Origin: Streptomyces gossypii
Lineage (GTDB): Bacteria; Actinomycetota; Actinomycetes; Streptomycetales; Streptomycetaceae
Direction: 5' to 3'
Assembly (NCBI RefSeq): GCF_025165795.1
Contig: NZ_JAJAGO010000005.1
Span: 310,001-374,000, forward strand
DNA length: 64,000 nt
Shown here: positions 53,215-62,965 of the stretch, in pieces
How positions within the stretch are numbered: the stretch's first letter is position 1
How the letters are laid out: the number at the start of each line of letters is the position of its first letter
Notes under the pieces: generated by a model
Told to the model about the DNA's origin: nothing
What the model saw: only the letters and a program-made list of their open reading frames with translations
Database searches by the model: none
Position numbers and translations under genes: made by a program

Positions 53215-54291
53215 ATGGCGAACGATGTGCGGGCAGTGGACAAGAGCCCCACTGCACCGGCACCACGGAAGGGCGGCGACCGCGCGTCCTTCGGCGACTA
53301 TCTGTTGTTCGCGGCGACACTAGTGCTGCCGCCCCGTTTCACTCCGAAGAAGGTGAAGTACAACCGGCGATACCGGACCCTGGACAAGTACCGCTTCATC
53401 AGCTGGTTCCTTGTCGTACCGCTGCTGCTCTACGCCGTGCTGGTCATCTCGCCGTTCTTCCAGGCGTTCTACTATTCACTCACGGACTGGTCCGGATACA
53501 GCAGCGACTTCAACTACATCGGGCTGGACAACTACACCCGGATGTTCGAGGACGACGACTTCTGGGCGTCGATAAAGAACAGCGTGGTGCTGCTCGTCGT
53601 GGCACCGGTGGTCACGCTGGGGCTCGGCCTCTTCTTCGCCTTCATGCTCCAGGCCGGCGGGCGGCACCGGAAGAGCGAGGCGATCTCCGGCGTCCGCGGT
53701 GCGAAGTTCTTCAAGGTTGTCTACTTCTTCCCCCAGGTGCTCTCCGTCGCCATCGTCGGCGTCGTCTGGGGATCGGTGTACGACCCCATCACGGGGCCGC
53801 TCAACGAAGTGCTGCGCATAGTGGGACTGGAATCCTGGACCCAGGGATGGCTCTCCGATCCCAATATCGCCCTGTATTCCGTGATGTTCGTGATGTGCTG
53901 GATGTTCATCGGCTTCTATGTGGTGCTCTTCTCGGCAGCCATGGGATCGGTGCCGAAGGACATCTACGAGGCGGCTCTGCTGGACGGCGCCAGCCGCCCG
54001 AAGACGTTCTTCCGGGTCACTCTCCCGCTGATCTGGGACACCGTGCAGACCGGCTGGATCTACATGGGAATCCAGGCCCTGGACGGCTTCGCGATCGTCT
54101 ACATCATGACGATCAACGCGGGCGGCCCGGGGAACAGCACCCTGGTGACGCCGGTCTATCTCTACAAGAAGGCTTTCGACGTCGGCCAGGCGGGATACGC
54201 AACGGCCGTCGGTGTCGTGCTCCTGATCATCACCATGATCTTCACGGCGATCATGATGCTGCTCAGCCGGCGTGAGCGGATCGAATTCTGA
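53215..54291 (+). CDS. ngcF: GlcNAc/chitobiose ABC transporter permease NgcF
   Basis: A 358-residue MalF-type inner-membrane permease with about six helices, starting with YRFISWFLVVPLLLYAVLVISPFFQAFYYSLTDW, and the EAA loop EAALLDGASRPKTFFRVTLPL that docks the shared ATPase. The ATG at 53215 (MANDVRAVDKSP) has GGAG 9 bp upstream; an ATG at 53191 lacks a site. The stop overlaps the ngcG start by one base (TGATG). Confidence 0.9.
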   Translation: MANDVRAVDKSPTAPAPRKGGDRASFGDYLLFAATLVLPPRFTPKKVKYNRRYRTLDKYRFISWFLVVPLLLYAVLVISPFFQAFYYSLTDWSGYSSDFNYIGLDNYTRMFEDDDFWASIKNSVVLLVVAPVVTLGLGLFFAFMLQAGGRHRKSEAISGVRGAKFFKVVYFFPQVLSVAIVGVVWGSVYDPITGPLNEVLRIVGLESWTQGWLSDPNIALYSVMFVMCWMFIGFYVVLFSAAMGSVPKDIYEAALLDGASRPKTFFRVTLPLIWDTVQTGWIYMGIQALDGFAIVYIMTINAGGPGNSTLVTPVYLYKKAFDVGQAGYATAVGVVLLIITMIFTAIMMLLSRRERIEF

Positions 54292-55238
54292 TGAGCGGGG
54301 AGATGCAGGTGACGAGCCTCACCAAGACCACAGCGGAAGAGCCGGAGGGCGAGGCGGCCCGTACGGACCAGCCGCCTGCCGCGCCGCCGGGGAAGGCGCC
54401 CAAGTCCTCCGAGGGGAGCGTGCTCAACGCCTTCTCCTCCGCGTTCCTGGTGCTGTGGGTCATCATGGCCGCGGGCCCGCTGATCTGGGTCATGGTGAAC
54501 TCGCTGCGGGAATCCTCGGACATTACGGGGAACCCTTTCGGCTGGCCCACCTCGCTGAGCTTCGAGAACTTCTCCAACGCCTGGTCCGACGCGAACATCG
54601 GCAAATACGCGGCCAACTCGCTCATCATTCTCTGCGGCTCGCTGCCCGGCACGATGCTGCTGGGGTCGATGGCCGCGTATGTCATCGCCCGGTTCAGCTT
54701 CCGCGGGAACCGTGTCATCTACATGCTGTTCGCGGGCGGGATGATGTTCCCCATCATCCTCGCGGTCGTGCCGCTGTTCTTCGTGATGGACAACTTCGGG
54801 CTGCTGGACACCCGGCACGGCATCATGCTCGCGTACATCGCGTACTCGCTGCCGTTCACCACGTTCTTCATGACGTCGTTCTTCCGCACCCTGCCCGGCA
54901 GCGTCGCCGAGGCCGCCACCATCGACGGGGCCTCGCACACGCGGACGTTCTTCCAGATCATGCTGCCCATGGCCAAGCCCGGCCTGATCAGCATCGGCAT
55001 CTTCAACTTCCTCGGCCAGTGGAACCAGTACTTCCTGCCGCTGGCACTGAACTCCACCGACCCGGACAAGGCGCTGCTGACCCAGGGGCTCGCCGAGCTC
55101 TCCGTCAACCAGGGCTACGAGGGGGACTGGGGCGCCCTCTTCGCTGGTCTCTCCATCGCCATGATCCCGATCCTTGTGGTCTACATGGTCTTCCAGCGAC
55201 AGGTGCAGGAGGGACTGACGGCGGGCGCCGTCAAGTAG
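54291..55238 (+). CDS. ngcG: GlcNAc/chitobiose ABC transporter permease NgcG
   Basis: A 315-residue MalG-type permease. A charged cytoplasmic N-terminus (~40 residues) leads to the first helix NAFSSAFLVLWVIMAAGPLIWVMVN, and the EAA loop is EAATIDGASHTRTFFQIMLPM. Translationally coupled to ngcF and closed by the terminator at 55311. Confidence 0.92.
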   Translation: MSGEMQVTSLTKTTAEEPEGEAARTDQPPAAPPGKAPKSSEGSVLNAFSSAFLVLWVIMAAGPLIWVMVNSLRESSDITGNPFGWPTSLSFENFSNAWSDANIGKYAANSLIILCGSLPGTMLLGSMAAYVIARFSFRGNRVIYMLFAGGMMFPIILAVVPLFFVMDNFGLLDTRHGIMLAYIAYSLPFTTFFMTSFFRTLPGSVAEAATIDGASHTRTFFQIMLPMAKPGLISIGIFNFLGQWNQYFLPLALNSTDPDKALLTQGLAELSVNQGYEGDWGALFAGLSIAMIPILVVYMVFQRQVQEGLTAGAVK

Positions 55239-55310
55239 CCCGCACCCCAGCGGGCACCCAGCCCACAGGCCGGCCCGCACTCCAGCCCACGCCCGGTACG
55301 TACGCCGCAG

Positions 55311-55350
55311 CCGGGGCCCGTTCCGGGACGGTTTCCGAAACGGGCCCCGG
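55311..55350 (+). terminator. Hairpin terminator after ngcG
   Basis: CCGGGGCCCGTT and AACGGGCCCCGG form a perfect 12-bp stem, with a 16-nt loop that contains a further CCGG pairing. Confidence 0.8.
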
Positions 55351-55542
55351 CGCCGCCATGTTCGCTCACTTCCGTACCATGGCTCACATCTGAGCACGGC
55401 CGACCGTTCAAGGTCTTGACGGGACATACCCGCCGACGGTCTTCTTAGAGTTCATGTGTTGGAGACAGGCCGTACCCCGCTGTCGTGGTGCGGCCGACGG
55501 GCCGGTGGTCGCGCCGCCCGTCGAGGCGGGAGTGGGTCAGTC

Positions 55543-56751
55543 GTGGAGACTCCGGGGTCGCAGTCCTCGCTGCACCGGGCCAATCTTGAGCGGGTCGTGC
55601 GCGCGGTACGGCTGGCGGGTTCGCTCACACAGGCCGAGATCGCCCGTTCCACCGGGTTGTCCGCGGCGACGGTTTCCAACATCGTCCGCGAGCTCAAGGA
55701 GAACGGCACCGTCGACGTCACGCCGACCTCGGCAGGCGGCCGGCGGGCCCGCAGCGTCTCGCTGTCCGGGGACGCGGGCATCGTCGTGGGCGTCGACTTC
55801 GGGCACACCCACCTGCGGGTGGCGGTCGGCAACCTCGCGCATCAGGTGCTCGCCGAGGAGGCCGAGCCGATCGACGTCGACGCCTCCGCGTCGGAGGGCT
55901 TCGATCGTGCGGAACAGCTGGTCGAGCGGCTGATCGTCTCCACCCGCGTCAACCGGGAGAAGATCATCGGTGTCGGTCTGGGCGTGCCCGGACCCATAGA
56001 CGTGGAGACCGGTGCCCTGGGGTCCACCGCGATCCTGCCGGGATGGACGGGCACCCGCCCGCGCGACGAACTGGCCGGACGGCTCGGCGTACCGGTCTAC
56101 GTCGACAACGACGCCAACCTGGGCGCGCTCGGCGAGCAGGTCTGGGGCAGCGGCCGCGGTGCCCGCGACCTGGCCTACATCAAGATCGCCAGCGGTGTCG
56201 GGGCCGGACTGGTGATCAATGGACAGATCTACCGGGGCCCGGGCGGTACGGCCGGGGAGATCGGCCACATCACGCTGGACGAGTCCGGGCCGGTGTGCCG
56301 CTGCGGCAACCGCGGCTGCCTGGAGACCTTCACCGCCGCGCGCTATGTCCTGCCGCTCCTCAACTCCAGTCACGGGCCCGACATCACGATGCCCAAGGTC
56401 GTGCTGCTCGCCCGGGAGGGCGATCCGGGCTGCCGCAGGCTGCTCGCGGACGTCGGCCGCCACATCGGCAGCGGTGTCGCCAACCTGTGCAATCTGCTCA
56501 ACCCCAGCCGGGTGGTGCTGGGCGGCGACCTGGCCGAGGCGGGGGACCTGGTCCTGGACCCGGTACGCGACTCGGTCGCCCGCTACGCGATCCCCAGCGC
56601 GGCCCGCCACCTGACCGTGGCTCCGGGCACGCTGGGCGGCCGTGCCGAAGTCCTGGGCGCCCTCGCGCTGGTGCTGAGCGAGATGGGTGACTCCACTCTG
56701 CTCGACTCCTCCGAGGCTCCGCCGTCAGCGGCTGCCCCGGCCTCTCTCTGA
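55543..56751 (+). CDS. rok7B7: ROK-family transcriptional regulator Rok7B7
   Basis: A 402-residue ROK regulator. The N-terminal winged helix (~5-65) has HRANLERVVRAVRLAGSLTQAEIARSTGLSAATVSNIVRELKENG. The sugar-kinase-like domain has VVGVDFGHTHLRVAV (ATP loop), VDNDANLGALGE (catalytic-type Asp), GTAGEIGHITL (sugar His) and zinc motif CRCGNRGCLE. By synteny it is the orthologue of SCO6008, which I recall as a pleiotropic regulator of carbon catabolite control and xylose uptake. The GTG at 55543 gives the expected length; an upstream TTG at 55456 would add a low-complexity Arg/Gly stretch. Confidence 0.9.
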   Translation: METPGSQSSLHRANLERVVRAVRLAGSLTQAEIARSTGLSAATVSNIVRELKENGTVDVTPTSAGGRRARSVSLSGDAGIVVGVDFGHTHLRVAVGNLAHQVLAEEAEPIDVDASASEGFDRAEQLVERLIVSTRVNREKIIGVGLGVPGPIDVETGALGSTAILPGWTGTRPRDELAGRLGVPVYVDNDANLGALGEQVWGSGRGARDLAYIKIASGVGAGLVINGQIYRGPGGTAGEIGHITLDESGPVCRCGNRGCLETFTAARYVLPLLNSSHGPDITMPKVVLLAREGDPGCRRLLADVGRHIGSGVANLCNLLNPSRVVLGGDLAEAGDLVLDPVRDSVARYAIPSAARHLTVAPGTLGGRAEVLGALALVLSEMGDSTLLDSSEAPPSAAAPASL

Positions 56752-56817
56752 TCTCATTTCCTTACTCTGTGTCATTTCTTGTGTTCAGGATCGTAACGCA
56801 TGGCATCGTTGCCGTCT

Positions 56818-56840
56818 CGTTAAGGATTTACTTCTTGACG
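56818..56840 (+). promoter_or_regulatory. Imperfect palindrome in the xylFGH promoter region
   Basis: CGTTAAG ... CTTGACG (23 bp overall, 7-bp arms with one wobble pair) lies in an A/T-rich stretch 74 bp before the xylF start. It also includes a TTGAC -35-like hexamer. It is a candidate operator for the adjacent ROK regulator. Confidence 0.4.
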
Positions 56841-56913
56841 GTTGCGCTACCGGCGAGTTGACTTCAGGCCACCTCGGCCGCAAGGACGCGGCCTCGTCAG
56901 GGAGGTTGACTCT

Positions 56914-58008
56914 ATGAACGCAATGACGCGCCGCGTCGTCATTGGTGCGGCCACGATTTCGATGGCTCTCGCCCTGTCCGCCTGTGGTGAAGCAGGCAGC
57001 GACGACAAGGGAGACGAGGGCAGCGACAACAAGATGATCGGCCTGCTGCTGCCGGAGAACAAGACGACCCGTTACGAGACTTTCGACCGCCCCTTGATGG
57101 AACAGAAGATCAAGGAACTGTGTGCGGACTGTGAGGTCAAGTACAACAACGCCTCACAGGACACCGAGCGGCAGAAGAAGCAGTTCGACGCCCTCATCAC
57201 CCAGGGCGTCAAGGTGATCATCCTGGACGCGGTGGATTACAAGGCCACCAAGTCCTGGGTCGACCAGGCCGCCAAGAAGGGCGTCAAGGTCGTCGCGTAC
57301 GACCGGCTGGCCGAGGGCGACATCTCCGCGTACATCAGCTACGACAACGAGAAGATCGGCGAACTCCAGGGCCAGGCGCTTGTCGACTCGCTCGGCGACA
57401 AGGCCAAGGACTCCCGGGTCGTGATGATCAACGGCTCGCCGACCGACCCGAACGCCGCCTTCTTCAAGAAGGGCGCTCACACCGTCCTCGACAAGGAGGT
57501 CAAGGAGATCGTCTACGAGCAGGACATCCCCGACTGGTCGCCGGACGAGGCCAACAAGAAGATGGCCGCCGCGATCACCGCGCAGGGCAAGGACGGCTTC
57601 GACGCCGTCTACTCCGCCAACGACGGCATGGCCGGAGGCATCTCCACCGCGCTGAAGAAGGCGGGCCTCAAGGATGTGCCGCTGGGCGGCCAGGACGCCG
57701 AACTCGCCGGGCTCCAGCGCGTGGTGAAGGGCGACCAGAGCTTCACGATCTACAAGGCGATCAAGCCGCAGGCCGAGACCACCGCCTCCGTCGCGGTGGC
57801 CCTGCTCGAGGGCAAGAGCATCGACGAGTTCGTGCCCGAGAAGGTGGACAGCGGCAGCAAGAAGGGCGTCCCCTCCAAGCTCTACGACGCCGAGATCGTG
57901 ACCAAGGACAACATCAAGGACACCGTCATCAAGGACAAGGTGTACAAGGTCGACCAGATCTGCACCTCCGCGTTCGCCAAGGCATGCAAGGCGGCAGGGC
58001 TGAAGTGA
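56914..58008 (+). CDS. xylF: D-xylose-type ABC transporter substrate-binding lipoprotein
   Basis: A 364-residue periplasmic-binding-like protein of the xylose/ribose family. The lipoprotein signal is MNAMTRRVVIGAATISMALALSACG, and binding-site segments include GLLLPENKTTRYETFDRPLM, VKVVAYDRLAEGD, ANDGMAGGISTAL and LGGQDAELAGLQRV. GGGAGG lies 8 bp before the ATG at 56914. First gene of xylFGH, orthologous by position to SCO6009, downstream of rok7B7. Confidence 0.92.
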   Translation: MNAMTRRVVIGAATISMALALSACGEAGSDDKGDEGSDNKMIGLLLPENKTTRYETFDRPLMEQKIKELCADCEVKYNNASQDTERQKKQFDALITQGVKVIILDAVDYKATKSWVDQAAKKGVKVVAYDRLAEGDISAYISYDNEKIGELQGQALVDSLGDKAKDSRVVMINGSPTDPNAAFFKKGAHTVLDKEVKEIVYEQDIPDWSPDEANKKMAAAITAQGKDGFDAVYSANDGMAGGISTALKKAGLKDVPLGGQDAELAGLQRVVKGDQSFTIYKAIKPQAETTASVAVALLEGKSIDEFVPEKVDSGSKKGVPSKLYDAEIVTKDNIKDTVIKDKVYKVDQICTSAFAKACKAAGLK

Positions 58009-58088
58009 CGGCAGTCCGCCTCCCCGGCGGGCACCGCGGGCGCCCGGCCTCCCGGTGCGCCCTGATGTAACCATCCGAGGGGACGGCG

Positions 58089-58113
58089 CCCGCCCGTACG
58101 GCGTACGGGCGGG
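58089..58113 (+). terminator. Intra-operon hairpin between xylF and xylG
   Basis: CCCGCCCGTAC and GTACGGGCGGG form a perfect 11-bp stem around GGC. It probably reduces read-through or protects the xylF 3' end, giving more binding protein than membrane components. Confidence 0.7.
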
Positions 58114-58142
58114 GCCTCCCCGGACAGATCGGAGTTGGCCCA

Positions 58143-58922
58143 GTGCCGAACGAACCCGTGCTGGCGTTGCGCGGAGTCTCCAAGAGGTTCGGTGCCGTAC
58201 AGGCGCTCACGGCCGTAGACCTTGAGATCAGCCCCGGCGAGGTCGTAGCCCTCGTCGGTGACAACGGCGCCGGCAAGTCCACTCTCGTCAAGACCGTCGC
58301 CGGAGTGCACGCGATCGACGAGGGCACCATCACGTGGGAGGGCCGCACGGTCCAGATCCAGCGGCCGCACGACGCGCAGGCCCTTGGCATCGCCACCGTC
58401 TACCAGGACCTCGCGCTCTGCGACAACCTCGACGTCGTCGCCAACCTCTTCCTCGGCAGCGAGCTGAGCAAGGCAACGGTGCTGGACGAGGTCGCGATGG
58501 AGAAGCGCGCCAAGGAACTGCTGGAGACGCTGTCCATCCGCATCCCCAGCGTCCGTATCCCGGTCGCCTCGCTCTCCGGCGGGCAGCGGCAGGTCGTCGC
58601 CATCGCCCGCGCCCTGATCGGCGACCCGAAGGTCGTCATCCTGGACGAGCCCACCGCCGCGCTGGGTGTGGAGCAGACCGCGCAGGTCCTCGACCTGGTC
58701 GAGCGACTGCGCGAGCGCGGCCTGGGCACCCTGCTCATCAGCCACAACATGGCCGATGTGCAGGCGGTGGCCGACCGCGTCGCCGTGCTGCGGCTCGGCC
58801 GCAACAACGGCGTGTTCAGCGTGGCGGACACCTCGCCCGAAGAGGTGATCGCCGCGATCACCGGCGCCTCGGAGAACGCGGTGACCCGTCGTCAGGCGCG
58901 TACGACGGAGGTGGCGAAATGA
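58143..58922 (+). CDS. xylG: Sugar ABC transporter ATP-binding protein XylG
   Basis: A 259-residue ATPase with Walker A GDNGAGKST, signature LSGGQRQVVAIARAL, Walker B VVILDEPTAALG and switch His in LLISHNMADVQ. It contains a single nucleotide-binding domain, about half the size of the tandem XylG/RbsA ATPases of enterobacteria, so it should act as a homodimer. The GTG start at 58143 follows GGAGTTGGCCCA. Its TGA overlaps the xylH ATG. Confidence 0.93.
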   Translation: MPNEPVLALRGVSKRFGAVQALTAVDLEISPGEVVALVGDNGAGKSTLVKTVAGVHAIDEGTITWEGRTVQIQRPHDAQALGIATVYQDLALCDNLDVVANLFLGSELSKATVLDEVAMEKRAKELLETLSIRIPSVRIPVASLSGGQRQVVAIARALIGDPKVVILDEPTAALGVEQTAQVLDLVERLRERGLGTLLISHNMADVQAVADRVAVLRLGRNNGVFSVADTSPEEVIAAITGASENAVTRRQARTTEVAK

Positions 58923-60271
58923 GTGATCTCAAGAAGACCGGCCCGGCTCCCGCCGAGGAAGCCGCGGCGGACGCCGGAGCCGAGGAGCAGGCGGCCGGGA
59001 AGGCCGGCGGCGGCACCAACGGTGACGGCAACACGACCCCCGGCGCAGCCATCGACCCGAGGCTGCTGGTACGGGAGCAGGGCTTCAAGGGCTACCTGAC
59101 GGACTTCCAGCGCCGGATCCGCGGCGGCGAGCTGGGCTCGCTGCCGGTCATCGTCGGCCTGATCATCATCGCGATCGTCTTCCAGTCGCAGAACGACAGC
59201 TTCCTCTCGGCCAGCAGCCTCAGCAACATCAGCGTCTACACCGCCGGGCTGGGCATCATGGCCATCGGCGTCGTCTTCGTGCTGCTGCTCGGCGAGATCG
59301 ACCTCTCGATCGGCTCGGTGGCCGGTGTCGGCGCGGCCATGTGGGCCGTGCTGAGCGTCACACACGGGCTGAACGACTGGCTCGCCGTGCTCCTCGCCGT
59401 CGCACTGGGCGGCGGCATCGGGCTCCTGCACGGCTTCTTCTTCGCCAAGGTCGGTGTTCCGGCCTTCGTCGTCACCCTCGCCGGCTTCCTGGGCTGGAGC
59501 GGGCTGCAGATCTGGCTGATGGGTGACGAGGGCAGCATCAACACGCCCGCCGGCAGCATCGTCCAGGACCTCACCGGCTACTACTTCGCGGACAAGGCGG
59601 CGGCCTACGCCCTCGCGGCCGTCGCGGTGCTCGGCTACTTCGCCTCGCTGATGATGGACTCCCGGCGTCGCCGGGCCGCGGAGCTGCCCTTCCGGCCGAT
59701 GAGCGAGATCCTCCTGCGTACGGGGGTGCTCACGGTGATCGCCTTCGTGATCGCCTATGAGCTCAACGAGCCCAAGGGTGCGCGCGGTCTGCCGCTCGCT
59801 CTGGTGATCTTCCTCGCGATCCTGGTGTTCACCGACTTCGTGTCCCGCCGCACCCTCTACGGGCGGCAGATCTTCGCCGTCGGCGGCAACGCGGAGGCGG
59901 CGCGGCGTGCCGGTATCAACGTGGAGAAGATCCGGATCACGGTCTTCGGCATCGCGGGCATGCTCGCCGTCGTCGGCGGGCTGTTCATCGCCAGCCAGTC
60001 CGGCGGCGCGAACAAGAGTCTGGGCGCCGACAACACCCTGATGAACGTGATCGCGGCGGCCGTCATCGGCGGCACCAGCCTCTTCGGAGGCCGGGGCAAG
60101 ATCTGGTCGGCGCTGCTCGGCGCCCTGGTGATCATGTCCATCCAGCAGGGCCTGGACCTGATGGGCATGGCCAGCGAGATCCAGTTCATGATCACTGGTG
60201 CGGTGCTGCTCGCCGCGGTCGTGATCGACTCGGTCTCCCGGCGCACGCAGAAGACCGCAGGCAGGACTTAG
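58919..60271 (+). CDS. xylH: Sugar ABC transporter permease XylH
   Basis: A 450-residue permease. A ~75-residue cytoplasmic, Ala/Gly/Glu-rich N-terminus precedes about ten helices. The family signature GEIDLSIGSVAGVGAAM, FVVTLAGFLGWSGLQIWLMG and VIGGTSLFGGRGKIWSALLGAL match xylose/ribose permeases. ATG 58919 overlaps the xylG stop (ATGA). Last gene of the operon, followed by a terminator. Confidence 0.93.
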   Translation: MSDLKKTGPAPAEEAAADAGAEEQAAGKAGGGTNGDGNTTPGAAIDPRLLVREQGFKGYLTDFQRRIRGGELGSLPVIVGLIIIAIVFQSQNDSFLSASSLSNISVYTAGLGIMAIGVVFVLLLGEIDLSIGSVAGVGAAMWAVLSVTHGLNDWLAVLLAVALGGGIGLLHGFFFAKVGVPAFVVTLAGFLGWSGLQIWLMGDEGSINTPAGSIVQDLTGYYFADKAAAYALAAVAVLGYFASLMMDSRRRRAAELPFRPMSEILLRTGVLTVIAFVIAYELNEPKGARGLPLALVIFLAILVFTDFVSRRTLYGRQIFAVGGNAEAARRAGINVEKIRITVFGIAGMLAVVGGLFIASQSGGANKSLGADNTLMNVIAAAVIGGTSLFGGRGKIWSALLGALVIMSIQQGLDLMGMASEIQFMITGAVLLAAVVIDSVSRRTQKTAGRT

Positions 60272-60325
60272 GGCCCGCCCGGCGAACCCTGACGGAGAAC
60301 CCGAGTCGTACGCCTGTACGAGGTT

Positions 60326-60354
60326 GTGCCCGGCACCGCGGCGGTGCCGGGCAC
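60326..60354 (+). terminator. Hairpin terminator after xylFGH
   Basis: GTGCCCGGCACCGC and GCGGTGCCGGGCAC form a 14-bp perfect inverted repeat around one G, followed by CGCCATG. The remaining ~215 bp to dxs contain no gene and should hold the dxs promoter (TTAGAC at 60520). Confidence 0.8.
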
Positions 60355-60571
60355 CGCCATGTGCGGGCGTACGGGTGCTGGACCGGTCGTCCCAGCCCGT
60401 CCGGCGGAACGGTGCACCAACCGGATGAAGGGGACATCACCCCTCACACGTCTACACATCCCCCTATAGCGCTTCACCCGCTTCACGGCTCCGATGAACG
60501 GGTACGCGGTAGGAACATTAGACTCAGCAGGCCCAACGGAATTGCCGGGAACGACAACATCAGGAGGCACC

Positions 60572-62635
60572 GTGCAGCAGGGGCCGCGCGAAGCGCGACG
60601 CACCGGGGTGGCGGGCCAGGAAGTCTCCCCCTCTGAACCCAAGCCCACGGCTACGCCCGCACCCGGGTCGGCGCCCAGGCTTGCGGCGGCGGAGGCGACC
60701 CCCCGGTCCGAAACCGGGAAGTGGGGGTTGCTGAACCGCATCGAGGAGCCACGCGACCTGGACGGCCTCAGCTCGGAGGAGCTCGACGAGCTCGCGGCCG
60801 AGATCCGCGACTTCCTCATCGAGTCGGTCGCCAGGACCGGCGGACACCTCGGCCCGAACCTGGGCGTCGTCGAACTGACGATCGCTCTGCACCGTGTCTT
60901 CGAGTCCCCCAAAGACAAGGTGATCTTCGACACAGGTCACCAGTCGTACGTGCACAAGCTGCTCACCGGACGCCAGGACTTCACCGAACTCAAGCGCAAG
61001 GGCGGGCTCTCCGGCTATCCCTCACGTGCCGAGTCCCCGCACGACATCATCGAGAACTCGCACGCCTCCACCGTGGTGGGCTGGGCGGACGGCCTCGCCA
61101 AGGCGAACGAACTGAAGAAGAACGGTGCCCACGTCGCCGCCGTGATCGGCGACGGCGCGCTCACCGGCGGCATGGCCTGGGAGGCGCTCAACAACATCGC
61201 CGCCGCGAAGGACCGCCCCCTGGTCATCGTGGTCAACGACAACGAGCGCTCCTACGCGCCCACCATCGGCGGACTGGCGAACCATCTGGCCACCCTGCGC
61301 ACCACGGACGGATATGAGCGTTTCCTCGCCCGCGGCAAGGAGATGCTCAACCGCACCCCCGTCGTCGGCAAGCCCCTCTACGGGACGCTGCACGGCGCCA
61401 AGAAGGGCCTCAAGGACTTCATCGCGCCGCAGGGCATGTTCGAGGACTTGGGCCTGAAGTACGTCGGCCCGATCGACGGCCATGACATCGAGGCCCTGGA
61501 GTCCGCCCTCCAGCGCGCCAAGCGCTTCGGCGGACCGGTCATCGTGCACTGCCTGACGGAGAAGGGGCGCGGCTACCAGCCCGCCCGGCAGGACGAGGCC
61601 GACCAGTTCCACCAGGTCGGCGTGATCCATCCGGACACAGGGCTGCCGGTGAAGTCCTCCGGCGCCGACTGGACCTCGGTCTTCGGCGAGGAGATGGTGC
61701 GGCTCGGGCGGGAGCGGGAGGACATCGTCGCGATCACCGCGGCCATGATGCGGCCCGTCGGTCTGCACAAGTTCGCCGAGGCGTTCCCGGAGCGCTGCTA
61801 CGACGTCGGCATCGCCGAACAGCACGCCGCCGTCTCGGCGGCGGGCCTGGCAACCGGCGGTCTGCACCCGGTGTTCGCCGTCTACGCCACCTTCCTCAAC
61901 CGCGCCTTCGACCAGGTGCTGATGGACGTCGCCCTGCACCGCTGCGGCGTCACCTTCGTCCTGGACCGCGCCGGGGTCACCGGCTCCGACGGCGCCTCGC
62001 ACAACGGCATGTGGGACATGTCGATCCTGCAGATCGTGCCGGGGCTTCGCATGGCCGCCCCGCGCGACGCCGACCAACTGCGGGCACAGCTGCGCGAGGC
62101 GGTGAAGGTGGAGGACGCCCCCACCGTGCTGCGCTACTCCAAGGGCGCGGTCGGCCCGCCGGTCGCTTCCGTGGGCCGGATCGGCGGAATGGACGTGCTG
62201 CGCGAGGCGGGTACGGACACGCCCGACGTGCTGCTCGTCTCGGTCGGCGCGCTGGCACCGATGTGCCTGGAGGTCGCGGAGCTGCTGAACAAGCAGGGAA
62301 TCTCCACCACGGTGGTCGACCCGCGCTGGGTGAAGCCGGTCGACGAGGCGCTGCCGCCGCTCGCGGAGCAGCACCGGGTGGTGGTGACCGTCGAGGACAA
62401 CAGCCGGGTGGGCGGTGTCGGCTCGGCCGTCGCACAGGCCCTGCGCGACGCGGACGTGGACATGCCGTTGCGGGACTTCGGCATCCCGGAGCGCTTCCTC
62501 GACCACGCCTCCCGTGCGGAGGTGCTCGCCGAGATCGGACTCACCGCACCGGACATCGCCCGGCAGGTGACCGGGCTTGTCGCCAGGATCGGCAGCCGGT
62601 ACGAGTCCGCTGCCGCGGAGATCGCCCGGGACTAG
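60572..62635 (+). CDS. dxs: 1-deoxy-D-xylulose-5-phosphate synthase
   Basis: A 687-residue TPP enzyme that condenses pyruvate with glyceraldehyde 3-phosphate, the first step of the MEP isoprenoid pathway. Visible motifs are [13 protein letters not shown] (catalytic His), [17 protein letters not shown] (TPP/Mg), [16 protein letters not shown] (Glu activating TPP) and [15 protein letters not shown]. The usual N-terminus ([14 protein letters not shown]) begins only at ~residue 53. The GTG at 60572 is nevertheless supported by GGAGG 6 bp upstream, and no in-frame start is closer, so a Pro/Ala-rich extension of about 50 residues is real or recently acquired. Corresponds to SCO6013. Confidence 0.95.
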   Translation: MQQGPREARRTGVAGQEVSPSEPKPTATPAPGSAPRLAAAEATPRSETGKWGLLNRIEEPRDLDGLSSEELDELAAEIRDFLIESVARTGGHLGPNLGVVELTIALHRVFESPKDKVIFDTGHQSYVHKLLTGRQDFTELKRKGGLSGYPSRAESPHDIIENSHASTVVGWADGLAKANELKKNGAHVAAVIGDGALTGGMAWEALNNIAAAKDRPLVIVVNDNERSYAPTIGGLANHLATLRTTDGYERFLARGKEMLNRTPVVGKPLYGTLHGAKKGLKDFIAPQGMFEDLGLKYVGPIDGHDIEALESALQRAKRFGGPVIVHCLTEKGRGYQPARQDEADQFHQVGVIHPDTGLPVKSSGADWTSVFGEEMVRLGREREDIVAITAAMMRPVGLHKFAEAFPERCYDVGIAEQHAAVSAAGLATGGLHPVFAVYATFLNRAFDQVLMDVALHRCGVTFVLDRAGVTGSDGASHNGMWDMSILQIVPGLRMAAPRDADQLRAQLREAVKVEDAPTVLRYSKGAVGPPVASVGRIGGMDVLREAGTDTPDVLLVSVGALAPMCLEVAELLNKQGISTTVVDPRWVKPVDEALPPLAEQHRVVVTVEDNSRVGGVGSAVAQALRDADVDMPLRDFGIPERFLDHASRAEVLAEIGLTAPDIARQVTGLVARIGSRYESAAAEIARD

Positions 62636-62714
62636 GGCGGTCTTCTCGGGCCTGCGACGCCCGGCACCCGTCCCCTCGGCCCTGCGGGCCGGGGGAGGCC
62701 CGTACTCAACGCGT

Positions 62715-62757
62715 CGGCCGGAGGCCCTGGTAGCTCCGCTACCAGGGCCTCCGGCCG
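62715..62757 (+). terminator. Strong 20-bp-stem terminator after dxs
   Basis: CGGCCGGAGGCCCTGGTAGC and its exact inverse form a perfect 20-bp stem with a TCC loop, 79 bp after the dxs stop. The rest of the 330-bp gap to the next gene shows further G/C-rich short repeats but no coding sequence. Confidence 0.9.
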
Positions 62758-62965
62758 CTTGGCGAGCGCACGCACCGCACTCCCCCTGGGCCTGGTGGCC
62801 CGGGAGCCGCCCCTGCGGGCCGATCCTCAAGGACCCGCCGGACAGGCCCTGGTACCGCCGTTCGGACCCCGCAGGCGGTGCGTGGGCAGGGCGCGGCGGT
62901 CAGCCGCTGCGCGTTCGACCCGGCCGCCGCGCGGGGGGAGCCGGTGCCCCGATAAGTTGGACCCC

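Noticed and set aside
55456..55542. TTG at 55456 as start of the ROK regulator
   Set aside because: It adds 29 Arg/Gly-rich residues not expected in the family. GTG 55543 gives the normal length and N-terminus.
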